This document shows, piece by piece, positions 40,532-51,700 of a stretch of 64,000 nt of DNA. Position 1 is the first letter of the stretch. Each line of letters starts with the position of its first letter. The translations under genes were made by a program, and so were the position numbers. The notes beneath the pieces are model-generated. The model saw nothing but the letters and a program-made list of their open reading frames with translations, was not told the DNA's origin and did not search any database. The stretch covers positions 62,001 through 126,000 of the forward strand of contig NZ_JNJG01000004.1 of the NCBI RefSeq assembly GCF_000702705.1, in the 5' to 3' direction. The stretch comes from Mycoplasma simbae ATCC 49888. GTDB taxonomy: Bacteria > Bacillota_I > Bacilli_A > Mycoplasmatales > Metamycoplasmataceae.

Positions 40532-41962
40532 TTAATAGGCTCTCGCAAAAACCACAAACCGTTTGGTTTGTCTTTTACAACTAATGCATGGCGCAGTTTT
40601 AGTTGGTTTATCTAATGATTTAGGAATGCAACGTGTTGATGCACCAGTTTCAGATTTAATTCTTTCTTCATCTTCGTCATGACAGCAAAAAGGTGCGTAC
40701 ACAAATTTTTGATTTTTAATTTCTTGTTTAAATGATTCGTAATCATCAACAGTTACAATGTTGTTGTCCAAACGCGTTTTAGCATTTTGGTACAAATTAT
40801 TGTGAATATCATTTAAGATTGTTTTTACGCTTGATTTTACTTGATCTACTGGCAGAATTATTTTTTCTAATGTATCACGGCGAACCAAAGTAACAAGACC
40901 TTTTTCTAAATCTCTAGGCCCTACCTCTATTCTCAGCGGTGTTCCTTGTATTTCTGAGTTAGATGCTTTGAAACCAGGGTTTTTATCCGAATCATCCAAT
41001 CTGACTCTATATATACGACCTAGTTCTTTGACCAATTTGGCACATGTCTTTTTAACATCTGCATTTTTATTTCCGAATAACTCAAGTATATCAATTTGAG
41101 TTGGTGCTACTTTAGGAGGAATTATGATTCCCCTATTGTCTCCATGAGTCATGATTATAGCCCCTAATAATCTAGTTGATACACCCCAGGAAGTTTGATA
41201 AACATAATCTTTACCGTTGTTTTCGTCTTTAAAAACAATGTCAAATGTTTTTGAAAAGTTTTGAGCTAAATAATGGCTGGTTCCTGATTGCAACGCACGT
41301 CCATCTTTCATCATTGCTTCTACGGTATAGGTTGAGCAAGCTCCCGCGAATTTTTCCTTATGCGTTTTTTTACCAACTATAACAGGTATAGCTAAAACAT
41401 TTTTTAAAAACTTAGCATATAAACTAATCATTGTTCTAGTGAAGTGTCTTGCTTCAATTGCGTTATTGTGACATGTGTGCCCTTCTTGCCATAGAAATTC
41501 GCGACTACGTAAAAATGGGTTGGTGGTTTTTTCTCATCTAACCACATTTGCTCATTGGTTATATATAATCGGTAAGTCTTTGTATGATTCAACTGAATTT
41601 TTAAATAAGTCAGCAAATAAAACTTCAGATGTTGGGCGAACAAATACACGTTCATCTAATTTGTCTTCGCCTACATGCGTAATAGTTGCAAGCTCAGGGT
41701 TGAAGCCTTCAATGTGGTCTTTTTCTTTATTAAATAAACGTTCTGGAATTAGCAAAGGTAAATAAACGTTTTTAACCCCTTGTTCTTTAAACTCGTCATT
41801 TAATTGTTGTTGTATCAATTCTCATATACCATAAGCATTAGGTTTAAATACTAATGTGCCTTTTAGTGGTCCATAGGCAATTAAATTACCTTGTTTGACT
41901 ACGTCTGTATATCATTTAGCAAAGTCAACTTCTAGTGGTGTAATTTTTTCTAGTTCTTTCAT
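40532..41962 (-). CDS. proS: Prolyl-tRNA synthetase, archaeal/eukaryotic type
   Basis: 476 aa. Class II synthetase that charges tRNA-Pro. Motif 2 region [22 protein letters not shown] (split; near 140-160), motif 3 GATGD equivalent MTHGDNRGIIIPPKVAP near 265, anticodon-binding domain, and the C-terminal zinc region CCHDEDEERIKSETG...CISC ending in FARAY, all features of the ProS type lacking the bacterial insertion. This type is shared by mycoplasmas, archaea and eukaryotes. UGA Trp codons occur near the N-terminus and motif 2. No strong ribosome-binding site. Confidence 0.95.
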
Positions 41963-42002
41963 AATTTACATTATATATTTTTTTAAAAAAGTTGATTACA
42001 TT

Positions 42003-42030
42003 AAAAAAAAGCCCATTTTATGGCTTTTTC
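42003..42030 (-). terminator. Terminator of the ybeY-aldehyde dehydrogenase operon
   Basis: On the minus strand AAAGCC, 8-nt loop, GGCTTT and a T run. Confidence 0.7.
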
Positions 42031-42034
42031 AAAT

Positions 42035-43378
42035 TTATTTTAGAAGTCTTTTTATTCACTTTAACTTGCTATCAGTATATGGATGCGCGCTTAAAGATGT
42101 AGAAAAGCTCTTTCTTACATAACTACTAACAAGATTAGAAAATGTTAAAAATCCTTGATAACCGTGTGCTCTACCATTTCCCGAAGAGCCTACACCACCA
42201 AATGGTAGTTTATCATTAAGCAAACTAACAAGCAAATCATTTACAACTATTGAACCAGTTCTTAAGCTCTTGAACGCATGATTTATATTTTGTTTTGATT
42301 TTGTGAAAATATAGGTTGCAAGAGGTTCATTCTTAGCAAAGATTGTCTTGTATACTTCATTAATATTATCATATTCAATTACTGGTAGCAATGGTCCAAA
42401 GATTTCAGTTTGCATCTCTTTTTTAGTTCAATCTGATTCGAATGAAACTGGTATTATTTTATGTTCGTTGTCAATAATGTGGCTTCCTAATGGAGCTAAT
42501 GAAGTTAGACGTTGAAAATGTAATTCTGTAATAATCTTTGGATATTCATTTAGGTTTGATTCAATTAATTCTGATTTTTTATTGAATTTTTCAATAAAAA
42601 TATTAGATTTTCCCTTAGGAATCAAAACATAGTCGGGCGCAATACATGTCTGACCCGCATTTACACACTTAGCATCAAATATTTTATCAACAGCATAGTT
42701 AAAATCAGCATCTGGGTGAATGATGACTGGGCATTTACCTCCCATTTCTAGTACAGATGGCGTGTGGAAATGGGATATTTGCTGTGAAATGGCAGTTCCA
42801 GTTTTTTCTGAACCAGTGAAATACACAAAATCAAACCTGTTTTTAAGCATAGATTTTATGGAATCCACATCCTCATTCATTACATATATATGTTGCGAAT
42901 TCAATTCTTGATTAATTAATTTCTTTAGTAATTTAGTTGTATTGACGCTATATTCTGATGTTTTTACTATCGAACGGTTCCCAGCGGCAATAGAAGAAAT
43001 AATTGGCATAAACGTTAGATAAAATGGGTAATTTCATGGGCTTATAATTAGACATAAACCCCTTGCTTGAGGAATTATACTTGACTTGCCCCAGGATAAA
43101 GTCAGTGGGGTTGAAACCCTTTTACCTTTCATTCATCCTTTGAGTTTTTTAATAAATAAATTAACCTCTTTTAATACTAGTGCCACTTCACTAAAATAGG
43201 ACTCGTTTTCATGTTTGTTTAGATCTAATTTTAATGCTTCATAAATTTTATTTATGTTTTCCATGATTAAAATTCTGATTTTTTTAAGAATTTTTATTCT
43301 GTCTGTATACGAAATATAAGGATTTTCGTGCAAATCCTTATATTGATCATTATAAACTTGTAAATCGTTTAAAATCAT
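42035..43378 (-). CDS. NAD(P)-dependent aldehyde dehydrogenase
   Basis: 447 aa, short class-3-like ALDH. [25 protein letters not shown] (split; near 105) is the nucleotide-binding loop, YFTGSEKTG near 180, LEMGGKCPV near 205 holds the catalytic Glu, NAGQTCIAPDY near 238 the catalytic Cys, and EIFGPLLPV near 325 the second Glu. It oxidises aldehydes to acids; the substrate is unknown. UGA Trp at five or more sites. The ATG lies 3 nt after the pepP stop, so translation is coupled. Confidence 0.92.
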
Positions 43379-43381
43379 TAA

Positions 43382-44437
43382 TTACTCTTCTGGATTAGAG
43401 AAAACATAACGACCTGTTTCGGTAACTAGAACATCGTCTTCATTTCTAGCTCCACCTAAGCCCTCAATATAAATACCTGGTTCAACTGTAATAACCATAC
43501 CTGGTTCAAGAACATAGTCTTTTCCTTTAGCACTAACGTTAGGTAACTCGTGTACGTCGATTCCTAGTCCGTGTCCTGTGCTGTGCACAAAATACTCTCC
43601 ATATCCTGCTTTTTCAATATATTCGCGGCAGATACGGTCAATTTCACTTGCTTTAATTCCGGGTCTTACAGCATCACGTCCTGCTTTTGCTGCTGCTTGT
43701 ACTATTTCTAGAATTTCCTTAGCACGCGGGTCATTTGGAGTATCATCTCCTCTTTCGTCTCATAAAATAAATGTTCTAGTTATATCAGACGCATAACCTT
43801 TATATAATGCACCAAAGTCAATTTTCAGTAAATCACCAGCAACTAATTTTCTGTCAGTTGGGTGGTGGTGAGGTTCAGCAGAAGAAGGTCCTGTAGCAAC
43901 AATTTCATCAAAACTTTCCTTGTCAACACCGTTAATTTTCATAATGTTGTTTAATTTGGCTGCAACTTGTTTTTCAGTAAAGCCTTGTGTAATTCATTTT
44001 TTCAATTGTCATAAAGATTTTAATGACTTGTCAACGGCTTCTTGGATTTTTTCAATCTCTTCTGCGGACTTGATTAGACGTAGCTCTTGACCTAATATTC
44101 ACACCTCGTCACTAGGTTTAATTATTGCTTTTAAATACTCGTATGTTTGTAGTTTTAAATAATCTTTTTCAAATGCCACTTTTTGATATTTTTTAGCAGC
44201 AAAGAAATCCTTTAATGCTGTCCCTTGTAATAAGTGAATTTCAGCATTCTTTGCGTTGTTTCTAGCATATTCGATGTATCTACCATCTACAAATAAGTGC
44301 GCTTGATCTTTTTCAATTACAATGTATCCATCAGTAGTTTGAATACCTGTATATCATAGTCTAGTTTGTGGTGCATCTGAAACAATGGCATCCACGTTGT
44401 GTTCTTGAAACACTTTATCTAAATATTTTCTGTTCAT
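43382..44437 (-). CDS. pepP: Xaa-Pro aminopeptidase (M24 metallopeptidase)
   Basis: 351 aa. An N-terminal creatinase-like domain (1-125), then the M24 pita-bread domain with all five metal ligands: KIDFGALYKGYASDITRT (two Asp, near 208 and 219), HSTGHGLG (His, near 282), TVEPGIYIEG (Glu, near 316) and RNEDDVLVT (Glu, near 330). It removes N-terminal residues before proline from imported peptides. UGA Trp at several sites. Third gene from the end of the ybeY-cdd-era-pepP-ALDH operon. Confidence 0.93.
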
Positions 44438-44450
44438 TTTTGCTCCTATA

Positions 44451-45320
44451 TTAATAACCAAATTTTTTCAAAAATTTAGCATCATTTATTCATTTATCAG
44501 CAGTTTTAACCTTAAGGCGTAAGTCAACATGTGCATTAAATAAATGCATCATTTGCTTGCGAGCATTGGTGCCTATCTGCTTAATCATTTTTGCTTCTTT
44601 CCCTATAACCATACCTTTTTGTGAATCTTTTTTTACAAATATAACTGCGTTGATGCTTATGCTGTCTTCATTTTCAATGAAGTCCTGAACCTCAACAGCG
44701 ATAGAATGAGGAAGTTCATCTCTCAACAATTTCATAGCTGAAACCCTAATAATTTCTTTCGCCATGAACCTCATAGATTTATCAGTTATGTACTCACTGT
44801 CGTAGTATGGTTCCCCATCTTCAGTATATTGCTTTAATTCATCAATTAACATGCGCACAGAATTTGGGTTTGTGTTTGAAACACTCAATATTTTTTCGAA
44901 ACCATATTCATGTATTTCGTCAATTTTCTCTTGCAATAATTGTGGGTCTTTAGCAAGGTCAATTTTGGTGATGACTGCTATTTTGTGTTGGTAATTAGAT
45001 ATTTTCTCTAATATCACTTTATCACCAGCCCCAATTTTCTCATTGATTGGCGTAAGAAATAATATACAGTCAACTTCTTGCAAAGCATCAAACGCGTTTT
45101 TATTCAAAACCTCACCTAGCTTATTGATAGGTTTGTGGATTCCTGGGGTGTCAACAAAAACAATTTGGTAATTTTCTTCGTTATAAACACCGCTAATTTG
45201 ATCTCTTGTTGTTTGAGGGATGTTGGATACAATCGCTAGCTCATAATTCAATATTCTATTTAACAATGATGATTTGCCCACATTTGGGCGACCAATGATA
45301 GATACAATTGCAACTTTCAT
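44451..45320 (-). CDS. era: GTPase Era
   Basis: 289 aa. G1 GRPNVGKSSLLN (10-21), G2 region TTRDQISG, G3 DTPGI near 57, G4 TKID near 116 and a C-terminal KH domain with IGKEAKMIKQIGTNARK near 240. It binds 16S rRNA's 3' end and checks 30S assembly. One UGA Trp near the C-terminus. Its ATG overlaps the cdd stop (TAATG), and ybeY, its functional partner in rRNA maturation, lies in the same operon. Confidence 0.96.
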
Positions 45321-45709
45321 TATTTTATCTGCTCACTTCTAATTGGTAAAGGCACTAGCTCAACTAGTTTAAATGTTTTCATAACGTTGCCAACACCATT
45401 GAATAAATGAACTAATGCATCATCTTGCATAAATTCCGTCATAACCTGCCTGCATCCAGCGCACGGAGAAATCACGCCTTCGCCCGAAGAAATGATATAA
45501 ATTTCCTTAAATGTACCCACTTTTGCTCCATGAGCTACAGATCCAAATAACGCAGATCTTTCTGCACACAAGCCTGATGGAAATGCTGCATTTTCAACAT
45601 TAACACCTGGTCAATGTTTGCCACTTTCATCTACGGCTATGGCTGCTACTTTAAAGTTTGATCAAGGACTGTACGAATATTTTAATAATGACTTTAATTT
45701 TTCAACCAT
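45320..45709 (-). CDS. cdd: Cytidine deaminase
   Basis: 129 aa. Zinc and catalytic motifs: VNVENAAFPSGLCAERSALF (Cys-Ala-Glu, near 37-56) and SPCAGCRQVM (near 82-91). It deaminates cytidine and deoxycytidine for pyrimidine salvage. UGA Trp at residues 16 and 33. GGAGGAA lies before the ATG, inside the end of ybeY. It sits between ybeY and era, as in many Firmicutes. Confidence 0.95.
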
Positions 45710-45710
45710 A

Positions 45711-46166
45711 TTATTCCTCCCTTGTTATCCCTAGCGGACTGAAAATATCATCAACAATCTTATCCATTTCAATTTTATCTGTTTCTGTTTCGTGGTCATA
45801 ACCCATCAAATGAACAAGTCCGTGTGCGAACAAATAGCAGTATTCCCTACGAATAGAGTGGTTAAATTCTTGTGCTTGTTGTTCAACCTTTTCGTGACTG
45901 ATAATTAACTCACCAATTGGTAAAATCGGAAGTGAATCATATAATTCATCTTGACCAAAATCAAACGACAAAATATCAGTAGGATAATCTTTGCCTCGAT
46001 ACTCTTTATTCAACTTTTGAATTTTGTTATTATCAACGATTGAAACATCTAAAACTACCTTTTTATTAATGTCAAAATAATTCACTAAATTTTGTAATAT
46101 ATTTTTAAACTCTTGTTCAAATTTAAATGAATTACCATTTTCAATATTAATGTTAATTTCAATCAT
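45711..46166 (-). CDS. ybeY: Endoribonuclease YbeY
   Basis: 151 aa. The zinc motif HGLVHLMGYDHETETD (near 114-129) is the H3XH5XH signature; NKEYRGKDYPTDILSFDF near 53-70 is the other conserved block. It takes part in 16S rRNA 3'-end maturation. No internal UGA. First gene of the operon; one base separates its stop from cdd. Confidence 0.95.
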   Translation of the reverse strand: MIEININIENGNSFKFEQEFKNILQNLVNYFDINKKVVLDVSIVDNNKIQKLNKEYRGKDYPTDILSFDFGQDELYDSLPILPIGELIISHEKVEQQAQEFNHSIRREYCYLFAHGLVHLMGYDHETETDKIEMDKIVDDIFSPLGITREE

Positions 46167-46200
46167 GCTTTTAATTATATTATTGTTTTTTATATATAGT

Positions 46201-46587
46201 TTAAATACTTAGTAAAAGATTTAAAATTTTAATTTGGTCATATACAAGAGTGCCGGCTAGGCTTGTAGATCCTTTCGATGAAATAACTTGTGGTATTTTT
46301 GCAAATTTTAACTGAATTAAATCATTAAACTTACTGTAGCCAACAATTTTAAGCGTGTAAACCTTGTCAAGATAATTAACATTAATTTTCTTTCCGATTT
46401 CGATATATTTTCAATAAATATCAGGATTTTTTATTCAAAAGTTTTTGTCTTCATCTAGGAAAATATCTAGTTTTATGGATCTTTCAATTTCAAAGTTCAA
46501 TATAAACCATCCCACAGCCAACGTGGAAATTAAAAATAATAAAATCATTAAATAAAAGACTTTAGTTGGCTCTGTTAATTTCTTCAA
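46201..46587 (-). CDS. Small membrane protein coupled to the C39 exporter, possible reduced adaptor
   Basis: 128 aa with a TTG start: AGGAGG ends 6 nt before TTG 46587, inside the exporter's last codons (26-nt overlap), while an in-frame ATG at 46626 has none. One hydrophobic segment (VFYLMILLFLISTLAVGWFI, 10-29) after a short basic start, then about 95 mostly polar outside-facing residues with beta-rich character (VNYLDKVYTLKIVGYSKF). That layout resembles the start of HlyD/ComB-type membrane-fusion partners without the coiled coil. Two UGA Trp codons. I infer a role with the exporter from overlap alone. Confidence 0.6.
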
Positions 46588-48622
46588 GAACAACCTCCTG
46601 ATTTTGATATAAATATTTTTTGGCATGACTTATTTCAATAAACCTTGCTTGATGTTGATAGTCGATAATGCTTTTTTGTAAATGCTTAAATACCTCATTA
46701 TCAACATTTTCAAAAGCTTCATCTAGTAAAATTAACTTAAATTTTTGCGTAAAAAGTTTCAACAAAATAATAAATTGTCTTTGACCACTAGATATATTGG
46801 TTCCGTTATTTATTATTTTTAAATCAAATGTAATTTTTAATCGTTTCATCAATTGGTCTAATCCATAAACACTCATATTTTCCATCAAATTCTTGTGTAA
46901 AGTTGGATTTCCACACGTTAAAAAGTCGTATACAGACATCGATGACAAAAAGATTGAATTGTTTAATAGAATAGTGTTATTTTGTAATGATTTAGTGTTT
47001 ATGAATTTGACTTCATGTCCGTTGAAACTTACTTCTCCTGAAATAGTTGAATATTTAAAATTCAAAATATTTAGCAACGTGCTTTTGCCGGAACCGTTAT
47101 CTCCGCAAATTTGGATATTTTTATCTATTTTAAGCTCATTTATATCCAAAATGTCTTTTTTAGGTTCATACCCAAATTTTAAATTTTTAATAATGATTTG
47201 ATTAATATCATTGATCTCTACACCTTTATTACTCATTTTAATTTCTTCAAAATTTAAAATAAAGTTAATCATTTGCGTGTGTTTTTCAATAATTTTACGC
47301 ATCATTATTAAACTGGTTAGTGATATTAGAGGCTGGATAAAATATGGTGTAACAATTAGAATCATTACTAATGTACCACTAGTTATTTTATTGTTAAATA
47401 TAAGTATGGAAGCTACAAAAATCAATATTAAACTTAAATTCCCAATTAACATATCGTTTACTAACGTATTAAAATTCTTTTTTATGTCTAATGAATATTC
47501 TTTTTCTTTAAATAAATAGTGTTTTTTAATGCGTTGTAATTCAACGAAATTTTGTGCAGATTGATTTTTAAAGCTATTAACAGAGTTAACTGCATCCATT
47601 TCAGAAACAAATTGGTCGTGGGAGCTAGCTATATAGTTGCCATACTTCCTATGAATGTAAAAATGAAAAATTATATTGATTATAGAAGTGATTATGCAAG
47701 CGACAACAACAACACCAAATAGAGGCAAACTAACCCAAATCAAGAGCACACCACTGAGAATAACTGAAACAAACTCAGTTAAAAGCGTGTAAATAAAATT
47801 TGCACGGTAGTTAGCGATAAAATTAACATAACTTAGGCGCTTTAAGATCTCATTCGATGTTAATTTAGAAGTAAAATCAAGACCAGAGTTGGATAGCTTT
47901 TGAAAAATTGTGTCTTTCAACTTAAATTCAATTTTATTAGTGAGTTTTTTAGTTAACAGATTTTTCATCATTAAGGATCCAAAACGGACAATATTTATTC
48001 ATATGAATGCTATAAAAAGTATAAATAGAGTTTTGTGCAGATGACTTGGCAAAACATAATCAAATACAAGTTTGGCAAAAAATGAAGACGCAAAAGTGAG
48101 CGTTGAATACATAATTCCCAACATTAGCATCATTAATGTTTTTGAATCAAAACTAAATAAGTTTTTATATGTTGTGTCTATTGCGGTGATGGGTGGTTTT
48201 TCAGTATTAAAATCATCTTTATATACAAACGAAATGTAGTTAGCAAACACTTGTTCAAATCTTTCAAGAATTAATTTAGCTCTAGCTCCTGTTCTAGAAT
48301 CTTGAAAAGTGACGAATTTAGTGTCGATTTTTTCAACAACTACATAGTGAAATAAACCCTCATCATTAATCAAGGCTATAAAAGGCATATCAACCTTATT
48401 TATATTAAGTAGGTCTTTAAAATTAGTTTCATAGGTTTCAAGTTTTAAACCAAACTCTTGAGCCATAGTATCTAATGTGGCTAAACTTATTCCTTGTGGA
48501 CCATATGATGCTTTTAATTTCAAGTAGTTTATATCGACTTGTTTTTTTAAAATTTTATGCATGAAATATTGCAACACATAAATGCCGCAGTCTCGAGTGT
48601 CGTTTTGCTTGTTTATTCTCAT
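46562..48622 (-). CDS. Peptidase-containing ABC exporter (C39 peptidase, TMD, NBD)
   Basis: 686 aa. The N-terminal C39 peptidase has NDTRDCGIYVLQY with the catalytic Cys (residue 12), GLFHYVVVEKI with the His (near 92) and FQDSRTG with the Asp (near 107). Six membrane helices follow (about 165-420), then the ABC domain: CGDNGSGKSTLLNIL, SSGQRQ, LILLDEAF and EISHAKKYL. Such exporters cut a double-glycine leader and export the peptide (bacteriocins, pheromones). Mollicutes have a homologue annotated as lactococcin-type (MG390). UGA Trp occurs at the 47999-47971 junction. No cargo gene is seen beside it. No ribosome-binding site; a TATTAA box lies just before the ATG. Confidence 0.9.
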
Positions 48623-48718
48623 ATCTATTAATACTCAAAAATTTTATTTTTTGGCAAAAAAGGAAAAAATTATGTTTTTTACACCAAAAGTTAAACGTAT
48701 TAGTAATAGTGTGAATGT

Positions 48719-48724
48719 TATAAT
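48719..48724 (+). promoter_or_regulatory. -10 box of rpiB
   Basis: TATAAT, 24 nt before the ATG; AGGAGG at 48738-48743 is the ribosome-binding site. Confidence 0.5.
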
Positions 48725-48748
48725 TTAAAAAACATATAGGAGGTGTAT

Positions 48749-49198
48749 ATGCATAAAAAAGTTGTTGCTTTGGCTTCTGACCACGCAGCGGTAGAATTAA
48801 AAAATCAATTAGTTGAATATATTAAAAGTCTTGGATATGAACCTGTTGATTTGGGTCCAGTTGATGAAACACAAAAAGTTTCATATTCTCTACAAGGTCA
48901 CAAACTAGCAAATTACGTAAAAGATAATGACGTGAGTTTTGGTATTGGTTTATGTGGCACTGGTTTAGGTATTTCATATGCTTTGAATCGTCACTGCGGA
49001 ATTAGAGCTGCACGTGTAGCTTCGGTTGAGGACGCACATTTAGCTAAATTACACAATGATGCCAATGTTTTAGTATTTGGTGGGCGGCAAGTGAGTTTTG
49101 ATGAAGCAAAAACAATGGTGGATGAATATATTAAAACAAACTATGAAGGTGGTAGACACCAACAACGTATTGAAGATATTGACCAATTTGAGGATTAA
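48749..49198 (+). CDS. rpiB: Ribose-5-phosphate isomerase B
   Basis: 149 aa. ALASDHAAVELKNQL (8-22), GIGLCGTGLGISYALNRHCG with the catalytic Cys near 72, RAARVASVEDAHLAKLHNDANVL and the GGRQVS segment match RpiB/LacAB enzymes. It interconverts ribose 5-phosphate and ribulose 5-phosphate. AGGAGG 5 nt before the ATG sets the start; a GTG two codons earlier overlaps the ribosome-binding site. Alone in its unit. Confidence 0.95.
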   Translation: MHKKVVALASDHAAVELKNQLVEYIKSLGYEPVDLGPVDETQKVSYSLQGHKLANYVKDNDVSFGIGLCGTGLGISYALNRHCGIRAARVASVEDAHLAKLHNDANVLVFGGRQVSFDEAKTMVDEYIKTNYEGGRHQQRIEDIDQFED

Positions 49199-49218
49199 AA
49201 GCGATAATTCGCTTTTTT
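49197..49218 (+). terminator. Terminator of rpiB
   Basis: AAAAGCGA, loop TAAT, TCGCTTTT, then more T. Confidence 0.85.
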
Positions 49219-49246
49219 TATACACTTTTAATCAAAACGCAAGGAG

Positions 49247-49252
49247 TATAAT
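49247..49252 (+). promoter_or_regulatory. -10 box next to the AEC gene start
   Basis: TATAAT, 8 nt, then ATG 49261. An AGGAG at 49242-49246 lies upstream of the box and too far from the ATG to act in initiation, so a leaderless mRNA is likely. Confidence 0.45.
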
Positions 49253-49260
49253 TAATTATT

Positions 49261-50542
49261 ATGCAAAGAATTTTCATTTCAACCATTACCAACGCCAATT
49301 TAATTGGAATCTGTATAGCTAGTTTTTTAATTATTTCCCTAGGTTATATTTTTGTTAAAAACGGAATGCTTAAATCCAACTGAATTAACGCTTTTAGCAA
49401 AATTGTTTTAGAAGTTTCTTTGCCTAGGCATAGCTATTAAAGGATTTATGTCTTCATTGACACTAAATACCCTTAAAGAGCAAGCCTGAATATTACTGAT
49501 TTCAATCGCTTTTTATACATTAATGTCTTTAATTTCTTGACTTTGAATCAAATATGATTGAAAACTACCTCAATTTATTAAAAACGCTAACAATAAAAGT
49601 TTTGTGGGCTATCTGGCTTCAACATCAAATGGCGATGTACCAAGAGAACGTGTAATGGTAATGTGAATGCTACTTGTTTTTGGCATGACAACCACATTTG
49701 GTATTCCTGTATTAAGCGAATTTTATCGTGGCAGTGATTATCAATCAAGTGCCATAATAAGTGTAAGTATGTTTAACTTGCCACAGAGAATTTTCCTTTA
49801 CACATATTGCCTTTCAATGATTACTGGCCTAAAAATAAATAAAAATAATATTGGCACAAGTATCAAAAAGTTAGCCACTAACTCAACATTATTGATCACA
49901 ATAATAGGTTTTTTTCTATGAGTGAGTCAACTAATACCAGGGCTGGGCGGCAATAGCATTGACACTAACGCAGCACTTATTTTACCCGATGGAAGTGTTG
50001 TAAATTCAGTCAAAAAAGCTACATTTGGCACTAATTTTATGCCAATTTACTTTGATGCTCAAAATCAAGGTTATATATATGATGCAGCAGGTGGTTTTTA
50101 CAATAAAACTAATATAGTTCCTTCGGGTTGAATGAATTTTAAAGTCACTATGCCATACTTGTATAATGTTGCCACGATGCTTGCATCATTATGTACGCCA
50201 ATTGTTTGATTAACTGTTGGTATGAAAATGGGCGAAAGTAGCTTAAAAGAAACATTTAAAGACAAATATGCCTGATTTTACACAATAATTAAAATTTTTG
50301 TGATTCCAGCAATTATGCTGGGAATAATGAAACTATTTAACGTCTATGATGAAATAGGAAAAGTCCCTTCACTTTCAATGATAGTGGCAGCCGCTACTCC
50401 TCCCGGCGCAGTGCCTACAGCGCTTTGTTTATCTTACAATAAAGCACCAACATTTACCGCCCGTGCGTCCGCACTTTCAACAATAGTTTCGCTCGCAATG
50501 CTACCAATATGAATACTAATTAGCGAACTTGTCTTTGTATAA
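49261..50542 (+). pseudogene. AEC-family permease with a +1 frame break
   Basis: Two frames give one membrane protein of about 426 aa. The first 55 codons (ATG 49261 to CCT 49423-49425) read MQRIFISTITNAN... to IVLEVSLP; the frame then stops at TAA 49438. Skipping one base (A 49426) continues as GIAIKGFMSSLTL, the expected AEC sequence, and stays open to TAA 50540. Auxin-efflux-carrier family proteins export malate or other acids; ten helices in two halves with a charged loop near 215-280 are visible. UGA Trp at many sites. The break lies at CCT AGG C. It may be true decay, a sequencing error or +1 recoding. Confidence 0.65.
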
Positions 50543-50586
50543 AAGTAAAATATTTGTATTTTGGTAAAACTTAATAAAATAAACAC

Positions 50587-51636
50587 ATGAAAAAAAGCAC
50601 TGCTAAAACTATATATACCGGTTTAGATTTAAAAAAGACAAAGCGTTTGGCAAATCGCAAAATTAAAAAATCTTGAATTAGTCGTAACGTTATATCTAAT
50701 GAGAATAAACAATGATGGATTATTGAAAAAACCATCAAATTTTTCTTAATGCTGATGCTGTGAATTTCCACACCTAAAATTGGCTGAAGAAATAAATCAA
50801 AAACCAGCGAATTAATTGACCGAACATACACCAAATTTATGGCAAAAGACTCAGCTTTTATACCTATTTCGCTTGCTTTTTACTTTTTGGTCTCATTTGT
50901 TCCAATTTTGACCATTGTTATAGTTTTGCTTTCTTTTATTGAGGGTTATAGCCAGGTTTTTCTTGAAACAATATTATCTAGAGTTATTCCCGGTGTGCAT
51001 TCAATCCTAAAAATTCCAACCATCAATATTTCACAAGGTGCTCAATACACAACACTAGCCATTTTGCTTTTAACATCAACGTGACTAGGCTCAAGTGGTT
51101 GAGGTAGATTTATTTATTTGCAAAATTATATTTATGGACACGAAAATCTAGGTAACTTCTTTTTAAACAGAATTAAAGGCTTTTTTGTGGTTTTAAGCAT
51201 CAGTATATATTTATTTTTAGTTAGTGCGCTCTATATAACTATTTACAATTTTATTGCTCCTAAATTGAATAACGTGGGCGAACAAATATTTTTCTATATC
51301 TCATTTGATGTGTACTTGATGTTGATTTTATACTTTGGTTTTACACTGCTATACAAACTTGCACCTAGCTTTAAATTGCCGTGAAACTCAGTGCTACCTG
51401 GAGTTTTGATCGCTTCATTCCCTACAATTATATTCATTGGAATGTTCGGATATTTAACTTCGTTAATGAATTACAATCAATACGGGGCCATCGGTACGTT
51501 TATGTATATTGCGCTGTTTGTTTCCTCGCTTTCATATTTTATTTACCTTGGTTTAATTGTTAATGAGTCATACTTCAAAACTTACTATTCGAGCTATACA
51601 ATTTCCAAAGTTGCTTGATTATTCAAAAAGATTTAA
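50587..51636 (+). CDS. YihY/UPF0761-family membrane protein
   Basis: 349 aa. After a basic N-terminal 60 residues come about six membrane helices. DSAFIPISLAFYFLVSFVPI near 88-107 and the WLGSSGWGRFIYLQNYIYG region match the YihY family (once named RNase BN). The family has no established activity; a transport or envelope role is likely. UGA Trp at many sites. No ribosome-binding site before ATG 50587. It starts 44 nt after the AEC gene ends. Confidence 0.82.
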
Positions 51637-51657
51637 ATGTGGATTCCACATTTTTTA
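51635..51657 (+). terminator. Terminator of the yihY gene
   Basis: AAATGTGG, loop ATT, CCACATTT, then TTTATTT, overlapping the stop codon. Confidence 0.8.
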
Positions 51658-51663
51658 TTTCTT

Positions 51664-51690
51664 TTAGCACTCTAAAGTCTTTTGTGCTAA
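51664..51690 (+). promoter_or_regulatory. CIRCE operator for HrcA upstream of dnaJ
   Basis: TTAGCACTC, nine bases, TTGTGCTAA: 16 of the 18 bases of the CIRCE inverted repeat with its exact 9-nt spacer. It overlaps the TAAAAT -10 box at 51688-51693, so HrcA binding would block dnaJ transcription until heat shock. Confidence 0.88.
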
Positions 51691-51700
51691 AATATTAAAC

